Source: Nonlabens sp. MB-3u-79 (GTDB taxonomy: Bacteria; Bacteroidota; Bacteroidia; Flavobacteriales; Flavobacteriaceae). From it: a DNA stretch of 64,000 nt. Below, piece after piece: positions 16,775 through 24,689 of this stretch; position 1 is the stretch's first letter, and every line of letters begins with the position of its first letter. The translations under genes and the position numbers were made by a program. Where the stretch lies: assembly GCF_002831625.1 (NCBI RefSeq), contig NZ_CP025116.1:558001-622000 (forward strand), given 5' to 3'. The notes under the pieces were generated by a model that was not told the DNA's origin, made no database searches, and saw nothing but the letters and a program-made list of their open reading frames with translations.

Positions 16775-19012
16775 ATGAAACCACAAGTTTTTAAACAAGT
16801 GATCAAAATGGCCAATGGGCCTGATATCACTATCGAAACTGGAGCGCTTGCAAAACAAGCACATGGATCTGTTGTGATCACATGTGGAAAAGCAATGCTT
16901 CTAGGAACTGTAGTATCCGGCTACAAATCAACTGGACTAGATTTCCTTCCACTTACTGTAGATTACCGTGAGAAATTTGCCGCTGCCGGTAAATATCCAG
17001 GTGGATTCTTCAAACGTGAAGCACGTCCTAACGATGGAGAAGTACTTACTATGCGTCTTGTAGACCGTGTATTGCGTCCCCTATTCCCTAAAGATTACCA
17101 TGCAGAAGTACAGGTAATGATTCAATTGATGTCTCATGACCCAGAAGTAATGCCAGATGCTATGGCGGGTCTTGCTGCAAGTGCTGCTATTCAGCTTTCT
17201 GACATTCCATTTGAATGTGCGATCTCTGAAGTACGTGTAGCGCGTGTAGATGGTGAGTTTCTAGTCAACCCAAGTTATGCTCAGCTTGCTGAAGCTGACC
17301 TTGAGATGATGATAGGTGCTAGTGCTGACTCTGTAATGATGGTAGAAGGTGAGATGAGTGAAGTATCTGAAGAAGATATGATCGCTGCAATCAAAGCCGC
17401 TCACGAAGCTATTAAAGATCAGTGTGCAGCTCAAATTGCTCTTGCTGAAGAAGTAGGTAAAAAAGTAGTACGTGAGTACGACGGCGAAAAAGAAGATGCA
17501 GATATCGAAGCTAAGGTAGCAGAACTTGCTTACCAAAAAGTTTATGATGTTGCTAAAAAAGGAAGCGCTAAAGCAGAGCGCACCGCTGCTTTCTCTGAAA
17601 TCAAAGAAGAGATCAAAGCTACCTTCTCTGAGGAAGATCAAAAGGAAAACGGAGACATGATCTCCAAGTATTTCAATAAGACCCATAAAAAAGCAGTACG
17701 TGATGTACTACTTAATGAGGGTATACGTCTAGATGGTCGTAAGTCTACAGATATACGTGATATCTGGTGTGAGGTAGATTACCTTCCATCAACACATGGT
17801 AGCGCTATTTTCACTCGTGGAGAAACTCAAGCACTAGCAACAGTAACTTTAGGTACTTCTAGAGATGCTAATGTGATCGACATGGCTTCTCAAGAAGGAG
17901 AAGAGCGTTTCTACTTACATTACAACTTCCCTCCTTTCTGTACAGGAGAAGCTCGTCCACTACGTGGTACTTCTCGTCGTGAAGTAGGTCATGGAAATCT
18001 TGCTCAACGTGCGTTGAAAAGAATGCTTCCAGATGACCTTCCTTATACCGTGAGAATTGTTTCTGAAGTATTAGAATCTAACGGTTCTTCTTCTATGGCA
18101 ACAGTTTGTGCTGGTACAATGGCTATGATGGATGCAGGTCTACCTATGAAAAAACCAGTTTCTGGTATTGCAATGGGATTGATCACAGATGGTGAGAAAT
18201 ATGCCGTATTATCTGATATATTAGGTGATGAAGATCACTTAGGAGATATGGACTTTAAAGTAACTGGTACAGAAGATGGTATCACTGCTTGTCAAATGGA
18301 TATTAAAGTAAAAGGTCTTTCTTATGAAATCCTTACTAATGCTTTAATGCAGGCTAGAGATGGTCGTATGCACATTCTAGGGAAACTGACTGACACGATC
18401 GCTGCTCCGGCCGCAGACGTGAAGTCACATGCTCCTAAGATGGAATCTATGGAAATTGAAGGCAAATTCATTGGAGCTATTATAGGACCTGGTGGAAAAG
18501 TAATTCAAGAAATGCAAAAAGAAACAGAGACTGTTATCAACATCAAAGAAGATGGCGATATGGGAATCATTGAAATTGCAGGTACAGATCGTGCTAAAAT
18601 TGAAGCTGCTTTAGAACGTATCAGAAATCTCATTTTTGAACCAGAAGTAGGCTCTGTCTATGAAGTAAAGGTTGTTAAAATGCTAGACTTTGGTGCTGTA
18701 GTAGAATTAAAGCCAGGTAAAGAAACTTTACTTCACGTAAGTGAGTTTGATTACAAGCGTATTGAAGATCCATCTACCGTTCTTAAAGTAGGAGATATTC
18801 TTGATGTGAAATACATGGGTGTAGATCCACGTACGAAGAAGCAAAAAGTATCTCGTAAGGAATGTTTACCTAAACCAGAAGGTTGGGTAGAGCGTCCAGC
18901 ACGTCCACGTGAAGACCGCCCAAGACGTGATAATGACCGCAGAGCTCCACGTCGTGACGACCGTCCACGTAGAGATAATGATAGTTCTTCTGAAAGTAAA
19001 TCTGAAGAATAA
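16775..19012 (+). CDS. pnp: Polyribonucleotide nucleotidyltransferase (PNPase)
   Basis: 745 residues. Two RNase PH-like domains separated by an alpha-helical linker, then KH (about 555-615, [15 protein letters not shown]) and S1 (about 625-695, [20 protein letters not shown]). Second-domain motifs SNGSSSMA and [16 protein letters not shown] text ([14 protein letters not shown]) mark the catalytic core. It degrades RNA 3' to 5' with phosphate. After S1 there is a tail of about 40 residues rich in Arg, Asp and Pro ([16 protein letters not shown]), probably disordered and RNA-binding. Follows rpsO, the usual order, but with its own ~290-nt upstream region. Confidence 0.97.
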   Translation: MKPQVFKQVIKMANGPDITIETGALAKQAHGSVVITCGKAMLLGTVVSGYKSTGLDFLPLTVDYREKFAAAGKYPGGFFKREARPNDGEVLTMRLVDRVLRPLFPKDYHAEVQVMIQLMSHDPEVMPDAMAGLAASAAIQLSDIPFECAISEVRVARVDGEFLVNPSYAQLAEADLEMMIGASADSVMMVEGEMSEVSEEDMIAAIKAAHEAIKDQCAAQIALAEEVGKKVVREYDGEKEDADIEAKVAELAYQKVYDVAKKGSAKAERTAAFSEIKEEIKATFSEEDQKENGDMISKYFNKTHKKAVRDVLLNEGIRLDGRKSTDIRDIWCEVDYLPSTHGSAIFTRGETQALATVTLGTSRDANVIDMASQEGEERFYLHYNFPPFCTGEARPLRGTSRREVGHGNLAQRALKRMLPDDLPYTVRIVSEVLESNGSSSMATVCAGTMAMMDAGLPMKKPVSGIAMGLITDGEKYAVLSDILGDEDHLGDMDFKVTGTEDGITACQMDIKVKGLSYEILTNALMQARDGRMHILGKLTDTIAAPAADVKSHAPKMESMEIEGKFIGAIIGPGGKVIQEMQKETETVINIKEDGDMGIIEIAGTDRAKIEAALERIRNLIFEPEVGSVYEVKVVKMLDFGAVVELKPGKETLLHVSEFDYKRIEDPSTVLKVGDILDVKYMGVDPRTKKQKVSRKECLPKPEGWVERPARPREDRPRRDNDRRAPRRDDRPRRDNDSSSESKSEE

Positions 19013-19027
19013 ACAATTACATTACGG

Positions 19028-19055
19028 GAGCACTTCGACAAGCTCAGTGTGACAT
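19028..19055. repeat. REP-like element downstream of pnp
   Basis: GAGCACTTCGACAAGCTC followed by AGTGTGACAT. The CTTCGACAAGCTCAG core can fold on itself (GAGC/GCTC) and resembles dispersed intergenic repeats I know from many bacterial genomes. Only one copy is seen in this window. Confidence 0.4.
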
Positions 19056-19085
19056 CTCAATGCTCGCTATAATGTTATAAATTTA

Positions 19086-19119
19086 AAATGCCTCTTGTAC
19101 ATTCAAGAGGCATTTTTTT
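19086..19119 (+). terminator. pnp terminator
   Basis: AAATGCCTCTTG and CAAGAGGCATTT arms (12 bp perfect) with a T-run. Confidence 0.9.
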
Positions 19120-19160
19120 GTTTGTTGTTGTTGTTTGAATTCGTGAAAGAGGAAAGAACA

Positions 19161-19198
19161 AAAACCCCTGTAACTTTCTTGTTACAGGGGCTTTTTTA
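19161..19198. terminator. Second terminator, bidirectional
   Basis: CCCCTGTAAC and GTTACAGGGG arms with A-run before and T-run after, so it can serve transcripts from both sides; on the minus strand it follows the small membrane protein gene at 19213. Confidence 0.85.
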
Positions 19199-19212
19199 AT
19201 CCAAAAGTGCAG

Positions 19213-19398
19213 CTATTTATTTTTTTTCTTTTTTAGTTTGTTGCCATAGAATAAAATCTGTGCCAGAAAAACTAAGAAACATAGAAACAACAAGTAATCA
19301 AATTCTACATACTCTATAAATTTCTGGACCATCATTACGCCTATTAATGTTGCTGCGATACTTGAAATAATTAGAATGACCTTGTTTTCTGAAATCAT
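19213..19398 (-). CDS. Small two-helix membrane protein
   Basis: 61 residues from an ATG. Two hydrophobic segments (about residues 7-27 and 34-51) followed by a lysine-rich tail (KLKKKKNK) that should stay in the cytoplasm. I do not recognise a family. Support for a real gene: ATG start, membrane-like composition, and a terminator 15 nt after the stop. Confidence 0.5.
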   Translation of the reverse strand: MISENKVILIISSIAATLIGVMMVQKFIEYVEFDYLLFLCFLVFLAQILFYGNKLKKKKNK

Positions 19399-19616
19399 AG
19401 GATGTCAATTATTAATGCAATTTAACTACTTAAATCAAACTATTATGGATTGAGCTCCGTTTAGTTTGTTTTAACATAACCATATCTTATACAAAACCTT
19501 TGTAGACATAGATAATAAAGCTGAAATAAATAATTTTACGGTCCTTCGAGCTTTAATTTTAGTTTGCTCCTAATAAGTCTCAAAGATTTTAACTTAGTAA
19601 ACCCATTCCAAAACGC

Positions 19617-19624
19617 TAAATTTG
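19617..19624 (+). promoter_or_regulatory. -7 box of the rpe promoter
   Basis: TAAATTTG matches TAnnTTTG, 21 nt before the rpe ATG; this implies a very short leader. Confidence 0.5.
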
Positions 19625-19645
19625 CAAAACCTTTAAAAACAAAAG

Positions 19646-20305
19646 ATGTCTAAACTTATCGCTCCATCTGTTCTCGCCGCAGACTTTGCTAACCTTCAAC
19701 GTGATGTAGAAATGATCAATAGATCTGAGGCTGACTGGTTTCATATCGATATTATGGACGGTGTTTTTGTGCCCAATATTTCCTTTGGAATACCTGTATT
19801 ACGCGACATCGTAAAACATGCGACCAAAACCATAGACTGCCACTTGATGATTGTAGATCCAGATCGTTATGTGGAGACTTTTGCCCAGCTAGGTTGTAAC
19901 ATTCTTACGGTGCATTATGAGGCTTGTACCCACTTGCATAGAACATTGCAATTGATCAAATCCCATGGCATGAAAGCTGGTGTGGCTTTGAACCCTCATA
20001 CTTCAATAGATTTATTAAAAGACGTTATCCAAGATATCGACATGGTATGTTTGATGAGTGTCAACCCAGGTTTTGGCGGGCAAAGCTTTATTGAAAATAC
20101 TTATGATAAAGTAACGCGACTTAAAGAAATGATCACTGCAAAAGGATGCGTTACACTTATTGAAATAGACGGCGGCGTGACTGATAAAAATGCAAGACAA
20201 CTCGTAGATGCAGGAGCAGATGTTCTAGTAGCGGGTAGCTATGTGTTTAAATCTGCAAATCAAGAAGTGACTATTAAGAGTTTAAGATCTTTAGCTAATT
20301 CATAA
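19646..20305 (+). CDS. rpe: Ribulose-phosphate 3-epimerase
   Basis: 219 residues, family length. TIM barrel with SVLAADFANL at the N-terminus, HIDIMDGVFVPN (metal His and Asp), DCHLMI, MSVNPGFGGQ and EIDGGV near the C-terminus, all typical. Interconverts ribulose 5-phosphate and xylulose 5-phosphate in the pentose phosphate pathway. Confidence 0.97.
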   Translation: MSKLIAPSVLAADFANLQRDVEMINRSEADWFHIDIMDGVFVPNISFGIPVLRDIVKHATKTIDCHLMIVDPDRYVETFAQLGCNILTVHYEACTHLHRTLQLIKSHGMKAGVALNPHTSIDLLKDVIQDIDMVCLMSVNPGFGGQSFIENTYDKVTRLKEMITAKGCVTLIEIDGGVTDKNARQLVDAGADVLVAGSYVFKSANQEVTIKSLRSLANS

Positions 20306-20552
20306 AGAAATAGCTGTTTAGTGGGTCCTGTCTTTTCCTGAAAATAAATAGAAGATTTTTGTTATTTGAATAACTCTCTTTCACTTTTTATTGGTTCCTG
20401 TGAATTAGAAAAACCTGTGTTACTTTCTAAACTCAAAAATGGCTTTTCCAACCTATGTTGTTTAAAATTACTCGCCTTAAGAGCTTTATCCTTTTCACAG
20501 ATTTAATGTTTATTTAACCTATATCATGACTTATCAAACTGCTTATTAGCAG

Positions 20553-20560
20553 TACTTTTG
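20553..20560 (+). promoter_or_regulatory. -7 box of the marC-type promoter
   Basis: TACTTTTG matches TAnnTTTG and lies 22 nt before the ATG at 20582. The TTG that could be read as an earlier start is the end of this box. Confidence 0.6.
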
Positions 20561-20581
20561 CAAGCTGAAAAAACAGACTTA

Positions 20582-21184
20582 ATGGAGAATAACGCTTTTA
20601 TAAACTTTTTTACTGCCTTTAATTTTAAAGAAGCTTTTACAGCAGGAATGATTCTTTTTGCGGTCATCGATATAGTAGGTAGTATTCCTATCATTGTTGA
20701 TTTAAGACGTAAAGTAGGTCATGTTCAAAGTGAAAAAGCATCTATTGTTGCTGGTATTTTAATGATCGTTTTTATGTTTGTAGGAGAAAGCATGTTAGGC
20801 CTTATAGGGATCGATGTCAACTCTTTTGCGGTTGCTGGTGCGCTTATTATTTTCTTTATTGCTTTAGAAATGATATTGGGCATCCAACTTTATAAAGATG
20901 ATGCCCCAGAAACAGCGGCCATCATACCCATTGCTTTTCCATTAATTGCGGGTGCAGGAACGCTTACCTCTGTGCTTTCTTTAAGAGCTGAATACTCAGC
21001 CATTAATATCATTATTGCAATTATCGTGAACATAGGCTTTGTTTATATTGTACTAAAAAACTCCGGACGCTTAGAGAAACTTTTTGGTAAACAAGGAATT
21101 AATGTGATTAGAAAAATCTTTGGGGTCATCTTGCTAGCGATTGCAGTAAAACTATTTACTTCAAACATTCAAGAATTATTTTAA
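20582..21184 (+). CDS. MarC family integral membrane protein
   Basis: 200 residues from the ATG at 20582. About six transmembrane helices; MarC-type features are the early LFAVIDIVGSIPII segment, the central FFIALEMILG, and AFPLIAGAGTLTSV. The family (UPF0056) is conserved but of unknown transport role; the old link to multiple antibiotic resistance has not held. A TTG 24 nt upstream belongs to the promoter. Confidence 0.85.
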   Translation: MENNAFINFFTAFNFKEAFTAGMILFAVIDIVGSIPIIVDLRRKVGHVQSEKASIVAGILMIVFMFVGESMLGLIGIDVNSFAVAGALIIFFIALEMILGIQLYKDDAPETAAIIPIAFPLIAGAGTLTSVLSLRAEYSAINIIIAIIVNIGFVYIVLKNSGRLEKLFGKQGINVIRKIFGVILLAIAVKLFTSNIQELF

Positions 21185-21432
21185 AAAGGAGAACGGGACA
21201 CATATTTGGAAAGAGACCTGTATTGCGTTTATCAAAGTGCTGAGAACTGGCTCGTAAAAGAAAAATGACTTTCTTTTTGCTCCAAAAAAGATGCATGACC
21301 TTAAAAATTTCTCTTGTATTTTTTAGTTTTTAATACCTTAAAAACAAGATTTCTTTAACTTGATAAGAGGTTAAAAATATATAACTTGCCACCGTAGATT
21401 TTACCATCTATTTTTAATTGAAGCATACCATT

Positions 21433-21633
21433 ATGAAATACACATTTTACTTAATTGGGATTTTAGCAGTTGCTAGCATTGTTTTCAATGTGTTTAAACT
21501 CGATTTTAACCATTTTCTTCAAGGAGACAGTCAGGTGGCTGCCATAAGTATTTTAGCTGCTTTATGTGTAGTGGCTTTAATGGGAATCATGATTGTCTCT
21601 AAAAAAATATCTCAGAAATACGAAGATAATTAA
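21433..21633 (+). CDS. Small two-helix membrane protein
   Basis: 66 residues from the ATG at 21433. Two hydrophobic segments (about 5-20 and 37-58), a polar linker with FNHFLQGDSQ, and a charged C-terminus. No family recognised. A TTG five codons earlier is a less likely start. It precedes, in opposite orientation, the S41 protease. Confidence 0.5.
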   Translation: MKYTFYLIGILAVASIVFNVFKLDFNHFLQGDSQVAAISILAALCVVALMGIMIVSKKISQKYEDN

Positions 21634-21708
21634 GAGGCTAAAGAATTGATGACACCTACTACGGGAGACTCAAGCTACGTGGTTTGATTAATTTTATTTT
21701 GGAATTCA

Positions 21709-23289
21709 TTAATCACGACTCAATTCGAGCAATTTCTTAATCATAAGATCTTCTTGATTTAGCAATTTTACTTTTAGCTCTGTAGTGAACAACTGTTCGG
21801 CCATAGCAGACTTTATGATCAATGCAATTTCATTTCTATAACCTGGTAATTTAATACTCGTATTGTACAACTGTGCATACTGTATAAATTCTTCCATCAA
21901 TTGTTCTGGAATTTTATAATCGGTTATAAAATCTTGTTGAGACATGGTTCTCAAAACACTTCCCTCTTCTTGAAGGTATTTATTCACAAACTGGTCTGCA
22001 AATCCTGTTCTACCTAAGTAATCCAGAGTTTGTAGCACATAACCCTCTGGGCTAGCTACAAAAACATCTGGAATAATACCTCCACCACCATAAACAACTT
22101 TACCACCAGGAGTGACTTTTTTACGAGAATCGTTTACTTCAATATTGGCAGCATTTTCTAACTCTCCATTGTTATAACGGTCTATATATTCTTTAAAATA
22201 ATCTTCGTTACCGTTGTCATAAGGCCTTTGGATGCTTCTTCCAGTGGGTGTGTAATACCTGGCAATAGTAAGTCGTACAGCACTTCCGTCTCCTAATTTG
22301 ATCTCTTGTTGCACCAATCCTTTACCAAAACTCCTACGCCCTATAATGGTCCCTGTATCGTTATCTTGTAATGCTCCAGCAACTACCTCACTAGCACTGG
22401 CACTATTTTCATTGATCAATATAAACACATTGCTGTTTTCGTAAGAACCTCTATCGGTAGCATAGCTGTCTTTGCGTTTATTGTTTCTATCTTTTTGAAA
22501 GAGAATAAGTTGATCTTCTTCCAGAAACTCGTCTGCTATTTCTACCGCAGCACTTAAAACACCCCCTGGATTATCTCTTAAGTCCAGTGCGATTTGAGTG
22601 GCACCAGCTCTTTTTAAATTTTTAATCGCTTTTTTAAATTCTGCCTCTGTGGTCTCAGCAAAGCGGTTGATTTTTATATAGCCTAGAGTGCCGCTCAACA
22701 TATAACTGGCATCCACACTTTTTATAGCCACATTACCCCTAGTTACAGGAATATTGATGATGTCTTGGTCACCAGGTCTTAAAACGCCCAACATCACCTT
22801 AGATCCATCTTCCCCTTTGAGCGCATTGGTAGAAACAGCATTTATTCCAAAAAGCGGCTTTCCATCAGCATAGAGGATTTTATCACCCCCTTTAATACCC
22901 GCCTTATCGCTAGGTCCATTTTCAATGGCTCGCAACACAGAAATAGAATCTTGATTCACAAAAAAGCGAATTCCTATACCCACAAAATCGCCTCGCATGC
23001 TATTCTCTACATCTTCTGCCTGGTCACTAGGAATATAAACCGAATGCGGGTCCAGATTTTGCATGATCTCATTTACGGTCACATCTACTATACTATCGGT
23101 ATTGATCTTATCTACGTAGCGCTGATCTATCAGATCAATTAATCTGTTAAGTTTGCGTTTTTTTACACTACTGGAAGAGGCAATGTAATCGTTACCTATA
23201 CTATTTTGATTAAGAACACTCCCTAACCATATCCCTATGGCAAAGAAGATCCCTAAAAATAATGGGTAGTATAGATAACTTTTTTTCAT
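21709..23289 (-). CDS. S41 family C-terminal processing peptidase
   Basis: 526 residues. An N-terminal hydrophobic anchor/signal (residues ~6-25), a PDZ domain (about 85-170; IRFFVNQDSISV, GIKGGDKIL), then the S41 core: LDLRDNPGGVL, the catalytic Ser in NENSASASE and the Lys in GRRSFGKGLVQ. Cleaves C-terminal regions of periplasmic proteins. Its ATG overlaps the stop of the dCMP deaminase-like gene by one base. Long C-terminal extension (~120 residues) typical of the Bacteroidota CtpA/Prc-like group. Confidence 0.93.
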   Translation of the reverse strand: MKKSYLYYPLFLGIFFAIGIWLGSVLNQNSIGNDYIASSSSVKKRKLNRLIDLIDQRYVDKINTDSIVDVTVNEIMQNLDPHSVYIPSDQAEDVENSMRGDFVGIGIRFFVNQDSISVLRAIENGPSDKAGIKGGDKILYADGKPLFGINAVSTNALKGEDGSKVMLGVLRPGDQDIINIPVTRGNVAIKSVDASYMLSGTLGYIKINRFAETTEAEFKKAIKNLKRAGATQIALDLRDNPGGVLSAAVEIADEFLEEDQLILFQKDRNNKRKDSYATDRGSYENSNVFILINENSASASEVVAGALQDNDTGTIIGRRSFGKGLVQQEIKLGDGSAVRLTIARYYTPTGRSIQRPYDNGNEDYFKEYIDRYNNGELENAANIEVNDSRKKVTPGGKVVYGGGGIIPDVFVASPEGYVLQTLDYLGRTGFADQFVNKYLQEEGSVLRTMSQQDFITDYKIPEQLMEEFIQYAQLYNTSIKLPGYRNEIALIIKSAMAEQLFTTELKVKLLNQEDLMIKKLLELSRD

Positions 23290-23717
23290 TAATCGACTTG
23301 TTCTATTTGTTCTATAATAACTCCTGCTTTCTCTAGAAATTGCAAACCGCTATCATCTTTATAGCCTTCCATGTACACTACACGATTTATGCCACTTTGA
23401 TGTATTAATTTACTACAATCTTTACAAGGCGACATGGTGATGTACAAAGTCGCATCACGACAGCTTTGTGTAGAACCGGCTACTTTTAAAATAGCATTAG
23501 CCTCAGCGTGAAGTACATACCATTTGGTATAGCCTTCTTCATCTTCACAGAAGTTTTCAAAACCACTAGGTGTTCCATTATACCCATCGCTTATGATCAT
23601 GCGATCTCTTACGATAAGCGCTCCTACTCGACGTCTATTGCAATGTGAAAGTTTGCCCCACTCCATCGCCATTCTTAAATAAGCGACATCGTATCTATGT
23701 TGTTTTTCTTTTTTCAA
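23289..23717 (-). CDS. Deoxycytidylate deaminase family protein
   Basis: 142 residues. Zinc-dependent cytidine/deoxycytidylate deaminase fold with HAEAN (zinc His and catalytic Glu) and PCKDC (two zinc Cys). The DGYNGTPSG motif is typical of the dCMP deaminase/ComEB group, which makes dUMP for thymidylate synthesis. The start is TTG at 23717; no in-frame ATG lies between it and the upstream stop, and the N-terminal RYDVAYLRMA matches the family start. Cotranscribed with the S41 peptidase. Confidence 0.9.
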   Translation of the reverse strand: MKKEKQHRYDVAYLRMAMEWGKLSHCNRRRVGALIVRDRMIISDGYNGTPSGFENFCEDEEGYTKWYVLHAEANAILKVAGSTQSCRDATLYITMSPCKDCSKLIHQSGINRVVYMEGYKDDSGLQFLEKAGVIIEQIEQVD

Positions 23718-23892
23718 TTCTTTATTTGGATCAAAGAAGCCTACCTATTCAAGCAGTTGCTTTTCTTCTATTAAATTACTATGAGCAAGCTGCTCTTTGC
23801 GGTTCTTCTCTCATAAGGCACTAATTCTACCATCTCGATAGATGTAAATGCGGTATAGGCTTGTTGTTGTTTCGCTTTCGCGAAAGCGGGAC
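23718..23892 (-). other. Short gap between HupE-type gene and deaminase
   Basis: Contains a palindrome copy and no convincing gene. A minus-strand frame through it (reading GPAFAKAKQQQ then IEMVELVPYERR) has no plausible start and overlaps the HupE-type gene, so I do not call it. Confidence 0.4.
23873..23888. repeat. 16-bp palindrome, perfect copy (intergenic)
   Basis: CGCTTTCGCGAAAGCG, four bases beyond the stop codon of the HupE/UreJ gene. Confidence 0.97.
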
Positions 23893-24483
23893 CTAAAAAA
23901 TCCACCTGACAATCAATAAAGGTATCACCATTCCTAAAACTATAGAAGAGATGATTTGTACCCATTCTTTTTTATTAAAACGGAAGATTCCCGTAAAGAT
24001 AAAGTTAAGTATGATCACCACCAGAATAACCAGTAATTGACCTAACTCAATTCCCAATGCAAATTCTAAAAGCATCAGTAACTTACTTTCTGCTCCTGCA
24101 GCGAGCATTTTAAAACCATTTGCAAATCCAAAACCATGAACAATTCCAAAAAACAAAGCGATGATCATGGTGATCCAATTGTGATTATCTCGATGACGAT
24201 TTCCTGCTGTAAAAATATTATACAAAGCAGCTACTACTATGGTTAAAACGATCAAGAACTCTATATACGAACTATTAAAGGTGACCTTCCCGTAGATCAC
24301 TAACAATAAAGATAAAATATGTCCTACCGTAAAAGCGAGACTTAAACCAATTAGTTTTTTCCAACTGTTAAAAAGAAAAGGAACCGCTATAAGAATAAAA
24401 AAAAGCACATGATCGTATGCGCCTACATTAAAGTTCATGACGTGGTAAAAACCTTCTGTCATATATAAGATAAAATCGTCCAT
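23893..24483 (-). CDS. HupE/UreJ family membrane protein
   Basis: 196 residues, mostly hydrophobic, six or so helices. Conserved histidine-bearing motifs AYDHVLFF, AFTVGHILSL and FGIVHGFGFAN are those of HupE/UreJ proteins, proposed nickel or cobalt permeases linked to hydrogenase or urease. No nickel-enzyme gene is nearby, so the substrate here is open. Confidence 0.85.
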   Translation of the reverse strand: MDDFILYMTEGFYHVMNFNVGAYDHVLFFILIAVPFLFNSWKKLIGLSLAFTVGHILSLLLVIYGKVTFNSSYIEFLIVLTIVVAALYNIFTAGNRHRDNHNWITMIIALFFGIVHGFGFANGFKMLAAGAESKLLMLLEFALGIELGQLLVILVVIILNFIFTGIFRFNKKEWVQIISSIVLGMVIPLLIVRWIF

Positions 24484-24689
24484 TTGTTAAGAATGCATTT
24501 AGGTATGATCAAAAATAAGCTTTAGACCCAAAGGATAAAAGCCTATTGTATATGAGTTTGCATAAAGAGCTCAAAATAAGTCTTTAAAAAGGATTATAAA
24601 GTCAACTTTAACCGATAAACTGTAATTATTATAGCTAAAAGTCAAGTTTATAAGGATATAGGAAGCATTAGACTAAAAAAAAATTATTT
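24484..24689. promoter_or_regulatory. Divergent promoter region with TATTTTTG box (24685-24692)
   Basis: Separates the HupE-type gene from the hybrid kinase. TATTTTTG at 24685-24692 matches the -7 consensus, but it includes the TTG that would start the kinase. Both readings cannot hold. Confidence 0.4.

Noticed and set aside
17261..17686. 141-codon ORF antisense to pnp
   Set aside because: Shadow of the pnp frame with biased composition; no start context or family match.
23771..23965. 64-codon minus-strand ORF across the palindrome at 23873
   Set aside because: Overlaps the HupE/UreJ gene in another frame and has no good start; the AFAKA part comes from the palindrome.
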